Source: Streptosporangium album (GTDB lineage: Bacteria; Actinomycetota; Actinomycetes; Streptosporangiales; Streptosporangiaceae). From it: 64,000 bases of DNA. Location of the stretch: assembly GCF_014203795.1 (NCBI RefSeq), contig NZ_JACHJU010000001.1, positions 248,001-312,000 of the forward strand, in the 5' to 3' direction. Numbering within the stretch: position 1 is the stretch's first letter; every line of letters begins with the position of its first letter. Shown here in pieces: positions 19,836 through 28,614 of this stretch. The notes beneath the pieces were generated by a model. It did no database searches, had not been told where the DNA came from, and saw only the letters and a program-made list of their open reading frames with translations. A program made the translations under genes and the position numbers.

Positions 19836-20978
19836 ATGTCCCCGCGAAGCATCGGCGTCGTGATGAACGGTGTCACCGGCCGCATGGGTTACCGCCAGCA
19901 CCTGGTCCGCTCGGTCCTGGCGATCAACGAGCAGGGCGGCGTGGCGCTGTCCGACGGCAGCCGGGTGACGCTCAGACCGGTACTGGTGGGCCGGAGCGCC
20001 GAGAAGCTGGAGAGGCTGGCGGACGACCACGGCATCGCCGGCTGGACCACCGACCTCGACGCGGCTCTGGCCGACGACGACAACCTGATCTACTTCGACG
20101 CTCAGGTCACCCAGGCCCGGGTGAAGGCCGTGCTCAAGGCGATCGACGCGGGCAAGCACATCTACGCCGAGAAGCCGACCGCCGAGACCTTCGACGACGC
20201 GCTGGCGCTGGCCGAGGCCGCGACCGCCAGAGGCGTGAAGAACGGCGTCGTGCAGGACAAGCTCTTCCTGCCGGGGCTGCTCAAGCTCAAGCGCCTCATC
20301 GACGGCGGCTTCTTCGGCCGGATCCTTTCGGTGCGCGGCGAGTTCGGCTACTGGGTCTTCGAGGGTGACTGGCAGACCGCGCAGCGCCCGTCGTGGAACT
20401 ACCGCGCCGAGGACGGCGGCGGCATCGTCCTGGACATGTTCCCGCACTGGGCCTACGTGATGGAGAACCTGTTCGGCCGGGTCCGCTCGGTCTACGCCCA
20501 GACCGCCACCCACATTCCCGAGCGGGTGGACGAGCAGGGCAGGACCTACCCGGCCACCGCCGACGACGCCGCCTACGGCGTCTTCGAACTCGACAACGGC
20601 ATCGTGGCCCAGATCAACTCCTCCTGGAACGTCCGGGTGAACCGGGACGAACTGGTGGAGTTCCAGGTGGACGGCACGCACGGCAGCGCCGTCGCCGGGC
20701 TGCGCAACTGCCGCGTCCAGCACCGCGCCACCACCCCCAAGCCGGTCTGGAACCCCGACCTCGCCGTCACCGCGCGTTTCCGGGACGACTGGCAGGAGGT
20801 TCCCGACAACGACGAGTTCGACAACGGCTTCAAGATCCAGTGGGAGATGTTCATCCGCCACGTGGTCGAGGACGCGCCGTTCCCCCACGACTTCACCTCC
20901 GGCGCGCGGGGCGTCCGCCTCGCCGAGCTGGGCCTGCGCTCCTCCGCCGAGGGCCGCCGCCTGCCGGTGGAGCCGTGA
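19836..20978 (+). CDS. Gfo/Idh/MocA-family sugar oxidoreductase
   Basis: A protein of 380 residues. The NAD(P)-binding start is GVVMNGVTGRMGYRQHL, a less usual form of the Rossmann glycine motif, and the family Lys is in HIYAEKPTAETFDDAL. The C-terminal beta domain contains SWNYRAEDGGGIVLDMFPHW, with the substrate-side Asp and His. Members oxidise or epimerise sugars and polyols; the substrate cannot be told here. It is first in an operon with DUF993 and a TIM-barrel isomerase, under LacI-type operators. AGGAGG about 11 bases upstream supports ATG 19836. Confidence 0.9.
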   Translation: MSPRSIGVVMNGVTGRMGYRQHLVRSVLAINEQGGVALSDGSRVTLRPVLVGRSAEKLERLADDHGIAGWTTDLDAALADDDNLIYFDAQVTQARVKAVLKAIDAGKHIYAEKPTAETFDDALALAEAATARGVKNGVVQDKLFLPGLLKLKRLIDGGFFGRILSVRGEFGYWVFEGDWQTAQRPSWNYRAEDGGGIVLDMFPHWAYVMENLFGRVRSVYAQTATHIPERVDEQGRTYPATADDAAYGVFELDNGIVAQINSSWNVRVNRDELVEFQVDGTHGSAVAGLRNCRVQHRATTPKPVWNPDLAVTARFRDDWQEVPDNDEFDNGFKIQWEMFIRHVVEDAPFPHDFTSGARGVRLAELGLRSSAEGRRLPVEP

Positions 20979-21034
20979 TGACCTACCGCGCACGGCCGGA
21001 GCCGGGACTCCACGCCTTTGAGGAGTCTCGATGA
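20978..21034 (+). CDS. Possible 18-residue coupling peptide
   Basis: A frame MTYRARPEPGLHAFEESR exactly fills the gap between two operon genes. Its ATG shares a base with the preceding stop (TGATG) and its TGA overlaps the next ATG (ATGA). It contains the GAGGAG ribosome site of the DUF993 gene. It may be translated only to keep ribosomes moving, or it may be chance. Confidence 0.3.
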   Translation: MTYRARPEPGLHAFEESR

Positions 21035-22161
21035 GGATCGCGCTGCCCGGCGGTGAGCACACGCTGCGCGAACCGGTGACGTGGGCGAGGCCCGCCGGTC
21101 CCGCGGAGAGCCGGACCGTCTACGCGGCCGCCCACGTCGTCGCCGACCCGCTCGGCGACAACACCCCCGGCTCCCCCGCCGCCGTCGACTGGGAGGCCAC
21201 CCTGCGCTTCCGCAGGCACCTGTGGTCGTACGGCCTGCGGATCGCCGACGCCATGGACACCGCGCAACGCAACATGGGCCTGGACTGGGCGGCCACCCGC
21301 GAGCTGATCCGGCGCAGCGCCGCCGAGGCGGCGGAGTTCGGCGACACGGCCACGCTGGTGGCCTGTGGCGCCGGCACCGACCACGCGCCGGACGCGGGGA
21401 CGCTGGAAGAGGTGGTGGCCGCCTACACCGAGCAGATCGAGACCGTGCGGGACGCGGGCGCCGGTGTCATCGTCATGGCCAGCCGCCAGCTCGCCCGGAT
21501 CGCGCGGGGCCCCGAGGACTACCACGCGGTATACGGCAAGCTGCTCTCCCAGACCGACCGGCCGGTGATCCTGCACTGGCTGGGTGAGATGTTCGACCCC
21601 CACCTGGCGGGCTACTGGGGCTCGGCGGACGTGGGCGAGGCCACCGCGGCGTTCCTGGCACTGGTGCGCGAGCACGCACCGATGGTGGACGGCGTCAAGG
21701 TCTCGCTGCTGGACGCCGAGCACGAGATCGGGCTGCGGGCGGCGCTGCCGGAGGGCGTCAGGCTCTACACCGGCGACGACTTCAACTACCCCTCCCTGAT
21801 CAAGTCGGGCAGCCACGCGCTGCTGGGCATCTTCGACCCGATCGCCCCGGCCGCCGCGGCCGCCCTGCAGGCACTCGACGCGGGCGACCTCGGCCGCTAC
21901 GACGAGATCATGGATCCCACGGTCGCCCTCGCACGGAAGATCTTCGAGAGGCCGACCTACAACTACAAGACCGGCATCGTCTTCCTGGCCTGGCTCAACG
22001 GCCACCAGGAGGCCTTCACCATGGTCAACGGCGCCCAGGCGGCCCGATCGCTCCCGCACCTGGCCGAGGTGTTCCGCCTGGCCGACCGCGCCGGGCTGCT
22101 GACGGACCCCGAGCTGGCGGTCCACCGGATGCGGTCGCTGCTGGCGGTGCACGGGCTGTGA
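21031..22161 (+). CDS. DUF993 protein, dihydrodipicolinate-synthase-like aldolase
   Basis: A protein of 376 residues. The TIM-barrel character is seen in WSYGLRIADAMDTAQRNMGL, DAGAGVIVMASRQLARI, RPVILHWLGEMFDPHLAGYW, DGVKVSLLDAEHEIGL and LYTGDDFNYPSLI. The Lys in GVKVS would be the Schiff-base candidate if it is a class I aldolase; this is inference. GAGGAG six bases upstream sets ATG 21031. Between an oxidoreductase and an isomerase, it probably cleaves or rearranges a sugar or polyol catabolite. Confidence 0.85.
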   Translation: MRIALPGGEHTLREPVTWARPAGPAESRTVYAAAHVVADPLGDNTPGSPAAVDWEATLRFRRHLWSYGLRIADAMDTAQRNMGLDWAATRELIRRSAAEAAEFGDTATLVACGAGTDHAPDAGTLEEVVAAYTEQIETVRDAGAGVIVMASRQLARIARGPEDYHAVYGKLLSQTDRPVILHWLGEMFDPHLAGYWGSADVGEATAAFLALVREHAPMVDGVKVSLLDAEHEIGLRAALPEGVRLYTGDDFNYPSLIKSGSHALLGIFDPIAPAAAAALQALDAGDLGRYDEIMDPTVALARKIFERPTYNYKTGIVFLAWLNGHQEAFTMVNGAQAARSLPHLAEVFRLADRAGLLTDPELAVHRMRSLLAVHGL

Positions 22162-22220
22162 ACGAGCGGATCGGAGGAGGACGGACTGTGAGCGAGCGGG
22201 CAGCGGGCGGGAAAGGGACG

Positions 22221-23048
22221 ATGAGCCGTTTCTCGCTGAACCAGTGGACCACGAAGCGGTGGTCGGTGGCCGAGGCCGTCGACGGATGCGTACGGCACGG
22301 CGTCGAGGCCATCGGCCTGTGGCGGCAGAACGTCGCCGAGCAGGGGCTGGACGAGACCGTGAAACTGGTCGCGGACGCCGGGCTGCGGGTGTCGTCCCTG
22401 TGCCGGGGCGGCTTCCTGACCTCGCAGGACGCGCTCGACGACAACCGCAGGGCGATCGACGAGGCGGCCGCGCTGAACGCCGCGTGCCTGGTCATGGTCG
22501 TCGGCGGCCTGCCGGGGGTGGCCCCCGGCGAGCCCCTGGGCGCCTTCGACCGGGACCTCGCCGGAGCGAGGGAGCGGGTCGCCGAGGCGCTGGCCGTACT
22601 CGCCCCCTATGCCGGTGCACGCGGGGTCAGGCTGGCCCTGGAACCGCTGCACCCGGTGTACTGCGCCGACCGGGCGGTGCTGTCCACTCTCGGGCAGGCG
22701 CTCGACCTCGCGGAGCCGTACCCGGCCGAGCAGGTCGGCGTGGTCGTCGACACCTTCCACATCTGGTGGGACCCGCAGGTCCTGGCCCAGATCGCCAGGG
22801 CCGGGGACCGGATCGCGAGCTACCAGGTCTGTGACTTCCTTCACCCGCTCCCCGCCGACGTGCTGCTCGGCCGGGGCGTGATGGGCGACGGCGTGATCGA
22901 CTTCGCGCCGCTGACCAGGGCCGTGGCCGAGGCGGGCTACACCGGGGACATCGAGGTGGAGATCTTCAACGCCGACGTGTGGGCCGCCGATCCGGACGAG
23001 GTCCTGACCCGGGTCAGGACCAGGTTCGGCGAGCTGATCGAGGTCTGA
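22221..23048 (+). CDS. Sugar phosphate isomerase/epimerase (xylose isomerase-like TIM barrel)
   Basis: 275 residues from ATG 22221 (MSRFSLNQWTTKRWSVAEAV). The AP-endonuclease-2/IolE-like barrel shows the metal-site signatures RLALEPLHPVYC (Glu), GVVVDTFHIWWDP (Asp and His), QVCDFLHPLP and GDIEVEIFNADVW (Glu). It is the third gene of the operon. Upstream GTG starts at 22158 (GTGA overlap with DUF993) and 22188 (preceded by GGAGGAGG) are possible, but the extra residues look like spacer. Probable role: isomerise or epimerise the product of the preceding enzymes. Confidence 0.85.
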   Translation: MSRFSLNQWTTKRWSVAEAVDGCVRHGVEAIGLWRQNVAEQGLDETVKLVADAGLRVSSLCRGGFLTSQDALDDNRRAIDEAAALNAACLVMVVGGLPGVAPGEPLGAFDRDLAGARERVAEALAVLAPYAGARGVRLALEPLHPVYCADRAVLSTLGQALDLAEPYPAEQVGVVVDTFHIWWDPQVLAQIARAGDRIASYQVCDFLHPLPADVLLGRGVMGDGVIDFAPLTRAVAEAGYTGDIEVEIFNADVWAADPDEVLTRVRTRFGELIEV

Positions 23049-23094
23049 CACCCGTGTTCGGACGTGCCGACTCGACCCGGATAAGGGATTCACG

Positions 23095-23124
23095 TTGGAG
23101 TGACGTGGTAGGTAATCGTACGGT
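23095..23124 (+). promoter_or_regulatory. Promoter of the leaderless gene at 23131
   Basis: TTGGAG (23095-23100), an 18-base spacer and TACGGT (23119-23124), followed by six bases and the ATG. There is no ribosome site. This is the best formed of the three leaderless promoters seen here. Confidence 0.6.
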
Positions 23125-23130
23125 GGTGTC

Positions 23131-23877
23131 ATGACGACCGCAGAGAGCGAAACCCGTCCCGCCATACAGCGGCCGCCGGAACATGTCATGGCCGTACTGG
23201 AAACGATCAAAGAGTGGGAGGCCGCCAATCCGGACTCCGCACCGTCCGGACACGGGGAGGCGATTCTGTGGGCTCTCGGCGAGCGTGAGCAGGCGCCGAT
23301 CAGTGGCCGCCCGACGTCGGGGGGCCTGCCCACGCTCGCAGACGCACGCGCGGAGATCGACGCCTCCGAGCGGGTGCCGCGCGAGGGCAAGGTCGTCCCG
23401 GCCGACGGGGTCGTGAGCACCCTGAACTGGTTGATCGGCGCCAAGGACGGGTTGCCGATCCCCGGGCGCCGGTCCTCCGAGGGCTGGGGACACCTGGTCG
23501 GCGGACGCGGGGTGATCCTCCGCACCGAAGCCGAGATCGGCCGGGTCGCCGAGCTGGCGCGAGCAGGCAAGCCGAGCGCGTCGAGCGACTGGGAGCGGGA
23601 GTGGTGCTCCGGAACGATCGCCGTGTGTGAATGGGTGCTCGGCACCCGCTCGAAGTCACCCGTCCGGAACACACCGCGTCCCATTCACGGACCGACCGGG
23701 CTCAACCTCGGAATGGAGGAGACCGCGGCCGAGGACGTGTCCCGGCAGCTCGGGCGGGGCCGTCAGCACTCCCCCGGCTACGGCGACGGGGTCATGCGCA
23801 CGATCCGCTGGCTGCGGGGGCAGGTCACCGTCGCACCCGTGAACGAGCAAGGCCGACCGACGATCAGCAACCGCTGA
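23131..23877 (+). CDS. Unknown protein with four divergent repeats
   Basis: A protein of 248 residues without signal or membrane segment. About four copies of a 55-65-residue unit can be seen, each closing on a helix-turn motif: AILWALGEREQAPISGRP, VVSTLNWLIGAKDGLPIPGR, TIAVCEWVLGTRSKSPV and GVMRTIRWLRGQVTVAP. Each has an aromatic W/L helix, a Gly turn and a Pro. Other shared elements are SGH/CSG/YGDG just before the helix. No family is recognised; perhaps a structural or DNA-associated repeat protein. Expressed from its own promoter and closed by a strong terminator. Confidence 0.8.
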   Translation: MTTAESETRPAIQRPPEHVMAVLETIKEWEAANPDSAPSGHGEAILWALGEREQAPISGRPTSGGLPTLADARAEIDASERVPREGKVVPADGVVSTLNWLIGAKDGLPIPGRRSSEGWGHLVGGRGVILRTEAEIGRVAELARAGKPSASSDWEREWCSGTIAVCEWVLGTRSKSPVRNTPRPIHGPTGLNLGMEETAAEDVSRQLGRGRQHSPGYGDGVMRTIRWLRGQVTVAPVNEQGRPTISNR

Positions 23878-23893
23878 GCGCCCCCTACGACGC

Positions 23894-23929
23894 GAACGGC
23901 CCGGACACCCGCAGGTGTCCGGGCCGTTC
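23894..23929 (+). terminator. Strong hairpin terminator
   Basis: 16 perfect base pairs (GAACGGCCCGGACACC and its complement) around a 4-base loop, 17 bases past the stop at 23877. It lies between two convergent genes and could serve both. Confidence 0.8.
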
Positions 23930-24016
23930 CGCCATGCCGGGAGGGGAAGGAGACAGCCTCGGCGCCGCGAGGCCCGGCCCACCCCTACGGAGGGCTCCAG
24001 CGCGGCGGGAGACGGC

Positions 24017-25009
24017 CTACGACAGGCTGCGGGCGCTCTCGCGGAGGACGACCTCGCCGGCCACGTGCACGACGCGAGGCTCCTCGTCCGGGCCGAGTGC
24101 CAGCTCCAGCGCGCGGGCGCCCATGTCGGCCAGCGGCAGCCGTACGGTGGAGAGGGCCGGGACCAGGTCCCGGAGTGTGGCGATGTCGTCGAACCCCGCC
24201 ACCGAGACGTCCTCGGGCACCCGGATGCCACGGCCCCTGAAGGAGGCCAGCGCGCCTACGGCCATCACGTCGTTGACGGCGAACACGCATGTGGCGCCGG
24301 AGACCACGGCCGCCGCCGCGTAGCCGCCGTCGCGGTCGAAGGAACCGTGCACGATCTGCGGCGCCGGCAGGCCGAGCTCGGCGAGCGCCCCGGCGAATCC
24401 GGCCGTCCTGTCGCCGGCCGTGATCAGCCCGGCGGGACCCGCGAGCACGGCGAAGCGCCGGTGCCCCAGCCCGGCGAGGGCCCGGGCGAGTGCGGCCGCA
24501 CCCTCACGGTTGCCCGGCACCACCGAGTCCACCCCGAGCAGGTCCTGGCCGACGCAGGCCACCCGCCCACCGGTCTGACGGTAGCGGTCGAGCTCCTCAC
24601 GGAGCCTGCCGGTCACGTGGGGGTCGGCCACCCGGGACCCGGCGAGCAGCACGGCGCCGACCCGCTGCGCGTTCAGGGTCGAGACGTAGGCGATCTCCCG
24701 TTCGGGGTCGCGGTGCGTGGTTCCGACCATGACCACGAGCCCCTGGCTCTCGGCCACCCGCATGACTCCGTCCGCGATCGCGGCGAAGTAGGGGTCGGTG
24801 AGGTCGTGGACCACCAGCCCGATCACGTTGCTGGCCCCCCGGGCCAGCGTCTGCGCGGCCACGTTGGTCCGGTAGCCGAGCTGGGCGGCGGCCAGTTCCA
24901 CCTTGTCCCGTAAGGACGCCCCCACCTGCCGGGTGCTCCCGTTGAGCACCCGTGAGGCCGTCGCGAGCGAGACGCCCGCCTGCCGCGCGACATCCTCAAG
25001 CGTGACCAC
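24017..25009 (-). CDS. LacI-family transcriptional regulator
   Basis: 330 residues from GTG 25009, which has GGGAGG six bases upstream. The helix-turn-helix and hinge read VTLEDVARQAGVSLATASRV and LNGSTRQVGASLRDKV. The periplasmic-binding-protein-like sensor follows from NVIGLVVHDLTDPYFAAIAD to the end, with GHRRFAVLAGPAG and VAGFDDIATL. A LacI-type palindrome lies 13 bases upstream of the start, and near-identical sites sit at the 19.8 kb operon, so it most likely represses both itself and the oxidoreductase-DUF993-isomerase operon until a sugar ligand binds. Confidence 0.93.
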   Translation of the reverse strand: MVTLEDVARQAGVSLATASRVLNGSTRQVGASLRDKVELAAAQLGYRTNVAAQTLARGASNVIGLVVHDLTDPYFAAIADGVMRVAESQGLVVMVGTTHRDPEREIAYVSTLNAQRVGAVLLAGSRVADPHVTGRLREELDRYRQTGGRVACVGQDLLGVDSVVPGNREGAAALARALAGLGHRRFAVLAGPAGLITAGDRTAGFAGALAELGLPAPQIVHGSFDRDGGYAAAAVVSGATCVFAVNDVMAVGALASFRGRGIRVPEDVSVAGFDDIATLRDLVPALSTVRLPLADMGARALELALGPDEEPRVVHVAGEVVLRESARSLS

Positions 25010-25021
25010 CGACAACCTCCC

Positions 25022-25035
25022 GGAAAGCGTTTTCC
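25022..25035. promoter_or_regulatory. LacI-type operator at the regulator gene
   Basis: GGAAAGCGTTTTCC, symmetric except for one pair, immediately upstream of the LacI ribosome site. It matches the perfect site at 19804-19819, indicating autoregulation. Confidence 0.7.
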
Positions 25036-25230
25036 AAAGTCTGCCAGAGATGCCTGCCCCCCGCACCCCGGACGCGGCCGGCTCTTCGAGAGGCCCGGCA
25101 TGCGGCATCGTAACGCTCTGTCGCGAGAACGGACACCCTCCAAGGGAGCGCGGCCGCCCTGGCTGCACAAGGTATTGTTACCGACGAGTAGCATAGGCGG
25201 GAAGCCACCCAGCAACGAGGAGCGAACCCC

Positions 25231-26430
25231 GTGCCTTCCTCTCGTGACGTCGTATTCGTCGACGGTGTGCGCACGCCCTTCGGCAAGTCCGGTCCCAAGG
25301 GCCTGTACGCCGAGACGCGCGCCGACGACCTGGTGATCCGCGTCATCCGCGAGCTGATCCGGCGTAATCCCAATCTGCCGCCGGAGCGCGTCGACGAGGT
25401 GGCCATCGCGGCCACCACCCAGATCGGTGACCAGGGCCTGACCATCGGCCGTTCCGCCGCGGTGCTGGCCGGACTGCCCAAGAGCGTGCCCGGCTACGCG
25501 ATCGACCGCATGTGCGCCGGAGCCATGACCGCCGTGACCTCGGTCGCCGGTGGCATCGCCTTCGGCGCCTACGACGTCGCCATCGCCGGCGGCGTCGAGC
25601 ACATGGGCCGTCACCCGATGGGCGAGGGCGTGGACCCCAACCCCCGCTTCCTGGCCGAGCAGCTCGTGGACGGTTCCGCCCTGGTCATGGGAATGACCGC
25701 GGAGAACCTGCACGACCGCTACCCGACCATCACCAAGGAGCGCGCGGACGCCTTCGCCCTCGCCTCCCAGGAGAAGGTCGCCAAGGCCTACGCCGACGGC
25801 AGGATCCAGCCCGACCTGGTCCCGATGGCCGTCCGGTCGGCGGAGAAGGGCTGGGGCCTGGCCACCGCCGACGAGGGCCCCCGCCCCGGCACCACCCTCG
25901 ACGGGCTCGCCACCCTGAAGACCCCGTTCCGCCCGCACGGCCGGGTCACCGCCGGCAACGCCTCCGGGATCAACGACGGCGCGACCGGCTGCATCGTGGC
26001 CGCCTCGGACGTCGCCGAGGAGCTCGGGCTCACCCCCAAGATGCGCCTGGTCTCCTACGCCTTCGCGGGCGTGGACCCCGAGGTCATGGGTGTCGGCCCG
26101 ATCCCGTCCACCGAGCGGGCGCTCCGCCTGGCCGGGCTCTCCATCTCCGACATCGGCCTGTTCGAGATCAACGAGGCCTTCGCCGTACAGGTGCTGGCGT
26201 TCCTGGAGCACTTCGGCATCGCCGACGACGACTCCCGCGTCAACCCCTACGGCGGCGCGATCGCCTTCGGCCACCCGCTGGCCTCCTCGGGCGTGCGGCT
26301 CATGACGCAGCTCGCACGCGAGTTCGGCGAACGCCCCGACGTCCGGTACGGCGTGACCACGATGTGCGTCGGCATGGGCATGGGCGGGACGGTCATCTGG
26401 GAGAACCTGGGCTGGGAAGGTAAGAAGTGA
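25231..26430 (+). CDS. fadA: Acetyl-CoA acyltransferase (3-ketoacyl-CoA thiolase)
   Basis: A protein of 399 residues. The acyl-accepting Cys lies in DRMCAGAMTAV, the NEAF motif in LFEINEAFAVQ, the His in AFGHPLASSGVRL, and the second Cys in TTMCVGMGMGG. It splits 3-ketoacyl-CoA with CoA in beta-oxidation. Start GTG 25231 with GAGGAG upstream. Its TGA overlaps the GTG of fadB (GTGA), so the two subunits are made in step. Confidence 0.96.
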   Translation: MPSSRDVVFVDGVRTPFGKSGPKGLYAETRADDLVIRVIRELIRRNPNLPPERVDEVAIAATTQIGDQGLTIGRSAAVLAGLPKSVPGYAIDRMCAGAMTAVTSVAGGIAFGAYDVAIAGGVEHMGRHPMGEGVDPNPRFLAEQLVDGSALVMGMTAENLHDRYPTITKERADAFALASQEKVAKAYADGRIQPDLVPMAVRSAEKGWGLATADEGPRPGTTLDGLATLKTPFRPHGRVTAGNASGINDGATGCIVAASDVAEELGLTPKMRLVSYAFAGVDPEVMGVGPIPSTERALRLAGLSISDIGLFEINEAFAVQVLAFLEHFGIADDDSRVNPYGGAIAFGHPLASSGVRLMTQLAREFGERPDVRYGVTTMCVGMGMGGTVIWENLGWEGKK

Positions 26431-28499
26431 CGGACATCAAGGAACTCTTCGCCGACGAGGTCGTCACCAGGGCGACCGTCCGCGATGTGGAACTGCCCTA
26501 CGGGGCGGGCACCATGGCGCTGATCACGCTGGACAACGGCTTCGACCACACCAAGCCCTCCACGTTCGGCCCCGGAGGTCTCACCTCCCTGAACGAGGCA
26601 CTCGACGCGATCGCGGGCCGCGGCGACCTGGCGGCCGTGGGCGTCGTCGGCAAGCCGTTCATCTTCGCGGTGGGCGCCGATCTCAAGGGCGCCGCCATGG
26701 TCGCCGAGCGGGACCAGGCCCTTGCCATCGGCACGCTGGGCCACCAGGTGTTCCGCCGTCTCGGTGAGCTGGACGTGCCGTCGTTCGCGTTCGTGAACGG
26801 CGCGGCGATGGGCGGCGGTCTGGAGGTCGCCCTCCACTGCACCTACCGGACCATCTCCTCCGGCGTGCCCGCCGTGGCGCTGCCCGAGTGCTTCCTCGGC
26901 CTGGTGCCGGGCTGGGGCGGCACCCAGCTGCTGCCCCGCCTGGTCGGTCCGGCCACGGCCATCAAGCTGATCATCGAGAACCCGCTCTCGCAGAACCGCA
27001 TGATCAAGGGCAGGGACGCCTTCGCGGCCGGCATCGCGGACGCGATGTTCGAGCCCGCCGACTTCCTGGAGGAGTCGCTGCGCTGGGCGGCCCGGGTGCT
27101 GCGCGGTGAGGTGACCGTCTCCCGCACCGACCACACCGCCGAGGACTGGTCGAAGACCGTCGCCGACGCCCGCTTCCTGGTCGACATGAAGCTGCGCGGC
27201 GCCTCCCCCGCCCCCTACCGGGCGCTGGAGCTGATCGAGCTGGCCCGGACCGCCTCGCGCGAGGAGGGGTTCGACGCCGAGAGCCAGGCGCTGGCCGGCC
27301 TCCTCATGGGCGACGAGCTCCGCGCCGGCCTCTACTCCTTCGACCTGGTGCAGCGCCGGGCCAAGCGGCCGGCCGGTGCCCCCGACAAGTCCCTGGCCCG
27401 CAAGGTCACCAAGGTCGGCGTCGTCGGCGCGGGCCTGATGGCCTCGCAGATGGCGCTGCTGTTCGCCCGCCGCCTGGAGGTCCCGGTCGTACTGACCGAC
27501 CTCGACCAGGCGCGGCTGGACAAGGGCGTCGGCTACGTGCACGCCGAGGTCGACAAGCTGCTCGGCAAGGGCCGCGTGTCCGGCGACCAGGCCAACCGGC
27601 TCAAGGCCCTGGTGACGGGCTCGCTGACCAAGGACGCGTTCGCCGACGCCGACTTCGTCATCGAGGCGGTCTTCGAGGACCTGAAGGTCAAGCAGCAGGT
27701 GTTCGCCGAGGTGGAGGCGGTCGTCTCCGCCGAGTGCGTGCTGGCCACCAACACCTCCTCGCTCTCCCTCACCGAGATGGCCGCGGGGCTGCGGCACCCC
27801 GAGCGGGTCGTGGGCTTCCACTTCTTCAACCCGGTCGCCGTGATGCCGCTGCTGGAGATCATCCGGGGTGAGAAGACCGACGACGCGACACTGGCCACGG
27901 CCTTCTCGGTCGGCAGGTCGCTGAAGAAGTCGTCGGTGCTGGTCAAGGACGCGCCCGCGTTCGTGGTCAACCGGATCCTGACCCGGTTCATGGGCGAGGT
28001 CATCGGCGCCGTCGACGAGGGCACCCCGCTGGAGGTCGCCGACCACGCGCTGGACGGGCTCGGCCTGCCGATGACGCCGTTCACCCTGCTCCAGCTCGTC
28101 GGCCCGGCCGTCGCGCTGCACGTCGCCGAGACCATGCACGCGGCCTTCCCGTCCCGCTACGGCGTGTCGGAGAACCTCGCGCGGCTGGTCGCGGCGGGCA
28201 AGCCCGGCGTCTACGCGCCGGACTTCTCGCTGGACGCGGAGGCCGTGACCCTCTTCTCCGGCGGCACCTCCCCGTCGACCGCCGAGGAGGTACGGCTGCG
28301 CGCGCTGCGGGCGCTTGAGGAGGAGATCCGCATCATGCTCGACGAGGGCGTGGTGGCGGCGGCCCAGGACATCGACCTGTGCATGATCCTCGGTGCCGGC
28401 TGGCCGTTCCATCTGGGGGGCGTCACGCCGTACCTGGACCGGACGGGCATCGCCGAGCCGCGCTTCCTGCCGCCGGGTGTGGCCTCCGTCCCCGCGTAG
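26427..28499 (+). CDS. fadB: Trifunctional-type enoyl-CoA hydratase/3-hydroxyacyl-CoA dehydrogenase
   Basis: A protein of 690 residues. The N-terminal crotonase half has the oxyanion glycines in VNGAAMGGGLEVALHC and the acidic pair region ALPECFLGLVPGWGG. The dehydrogenase half begins VGVVGAGLMASQMALLFARR (NAD site) and contains TNTSSLSLTEMA and GFHFFNPVAVMPL. It hydrates enoyl-CoA and oxidises the 3-hydroxyacyl product, which FadA then cleaves. GTG start overlaps fadA. A strong hairpin ends the operon. Confidence 0.96.
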   Translation: MTDIKELFADEVVTRATVRDVELPYGAGTMALITLDNGFDHTKPSTFGPGGLTSLNEALDAIAGRGDLAAVGVVGKPFIFAVGADLKGAAMVAERDQALAIGTLGHQVFRRLGELDVPSFAFVNGAAMGGGLEVALHCTYRTISSGVPAVALPECFLGLVPGWGGTQLLPRLVGPATAIKLIIENPLSQNRMIKGRDAFAAGIADAMFEPADFLEESLRWAARVLRGEVTVSRTDHTAEDWSKTVADARFLVDMKLRGASPAPYRALELIELARTASREEGFDAESQALAGLLMGDELRAGLYSFDLVQRRAKRPAGAPDKSLARKVTKVGVVGAGLMASQMALLFARRLEVPVVLTDLDQARLDKGVGYVHAEVDKLLGKGRVSGDQANRLKALVTGSLTKDAFADADFVIEAVFEDLKVKQQVFAEVEAVVSAECVLATNTSSLSLTEMAAGLRHPERVVGFHFFNPVAVMPLLEIIRGEKTDDATLATAFSVGRSLKKSSVLVKDAPAFVVNRILTRFMGEVIGAVDEGTPLEVADHALDGLGLPMTPFTLLQLVGPAVALHVAETMHAAFPSRYGVSENLARLVAAGKPGVYAPDFSLDAEAVTLFSGGTSPSTAEEVRLRALRALEEEIRIMLDEGVVAAAQDIDLCMILGAGWPFHLGGVTPYLDRTGIAEPRFLPPGVASVPA

Positions 28500-28516
28500 C
28501 GACGCCTCGTCGCCGG

Positions 28517-28560
28517 AGGCGTGCCGCCGTCCCGCCCGTGGGGCGGGCGGCGGCACGCCT
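28517..28560. terminator. Bidirectional hairpin terminator after fadB
   Basis: A 20-pair stem starting AGGCGTGCCGCC with one bulged T and a 3-base loop, 17 bases past the fadB stop and about 55 bases past the end of the convergent permease gene. Confidence 0.85.
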
Positions 28561-28614
28561 TCTCAGCTCGCGCACGCCGTACGGGCCGCCGGAACCGGGG
28601 ACGGTCCGTGGTGG

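Noticed and set aside
22158-22220. GTG 22158 or 22188 as start of the isomerase
   Set aside because: Possible, but the added residues (ERIGGGRTVSERAAGGKG) look like spacer; the family-like start is MSRFSLNQW. Left as alternative.
26247-28556. Minus-strand frame of 769 codons opposite fadB
   Set aside because: Antisense of a clear fadB; composition is His/Arg/Gly/Val-rich and without motifs.
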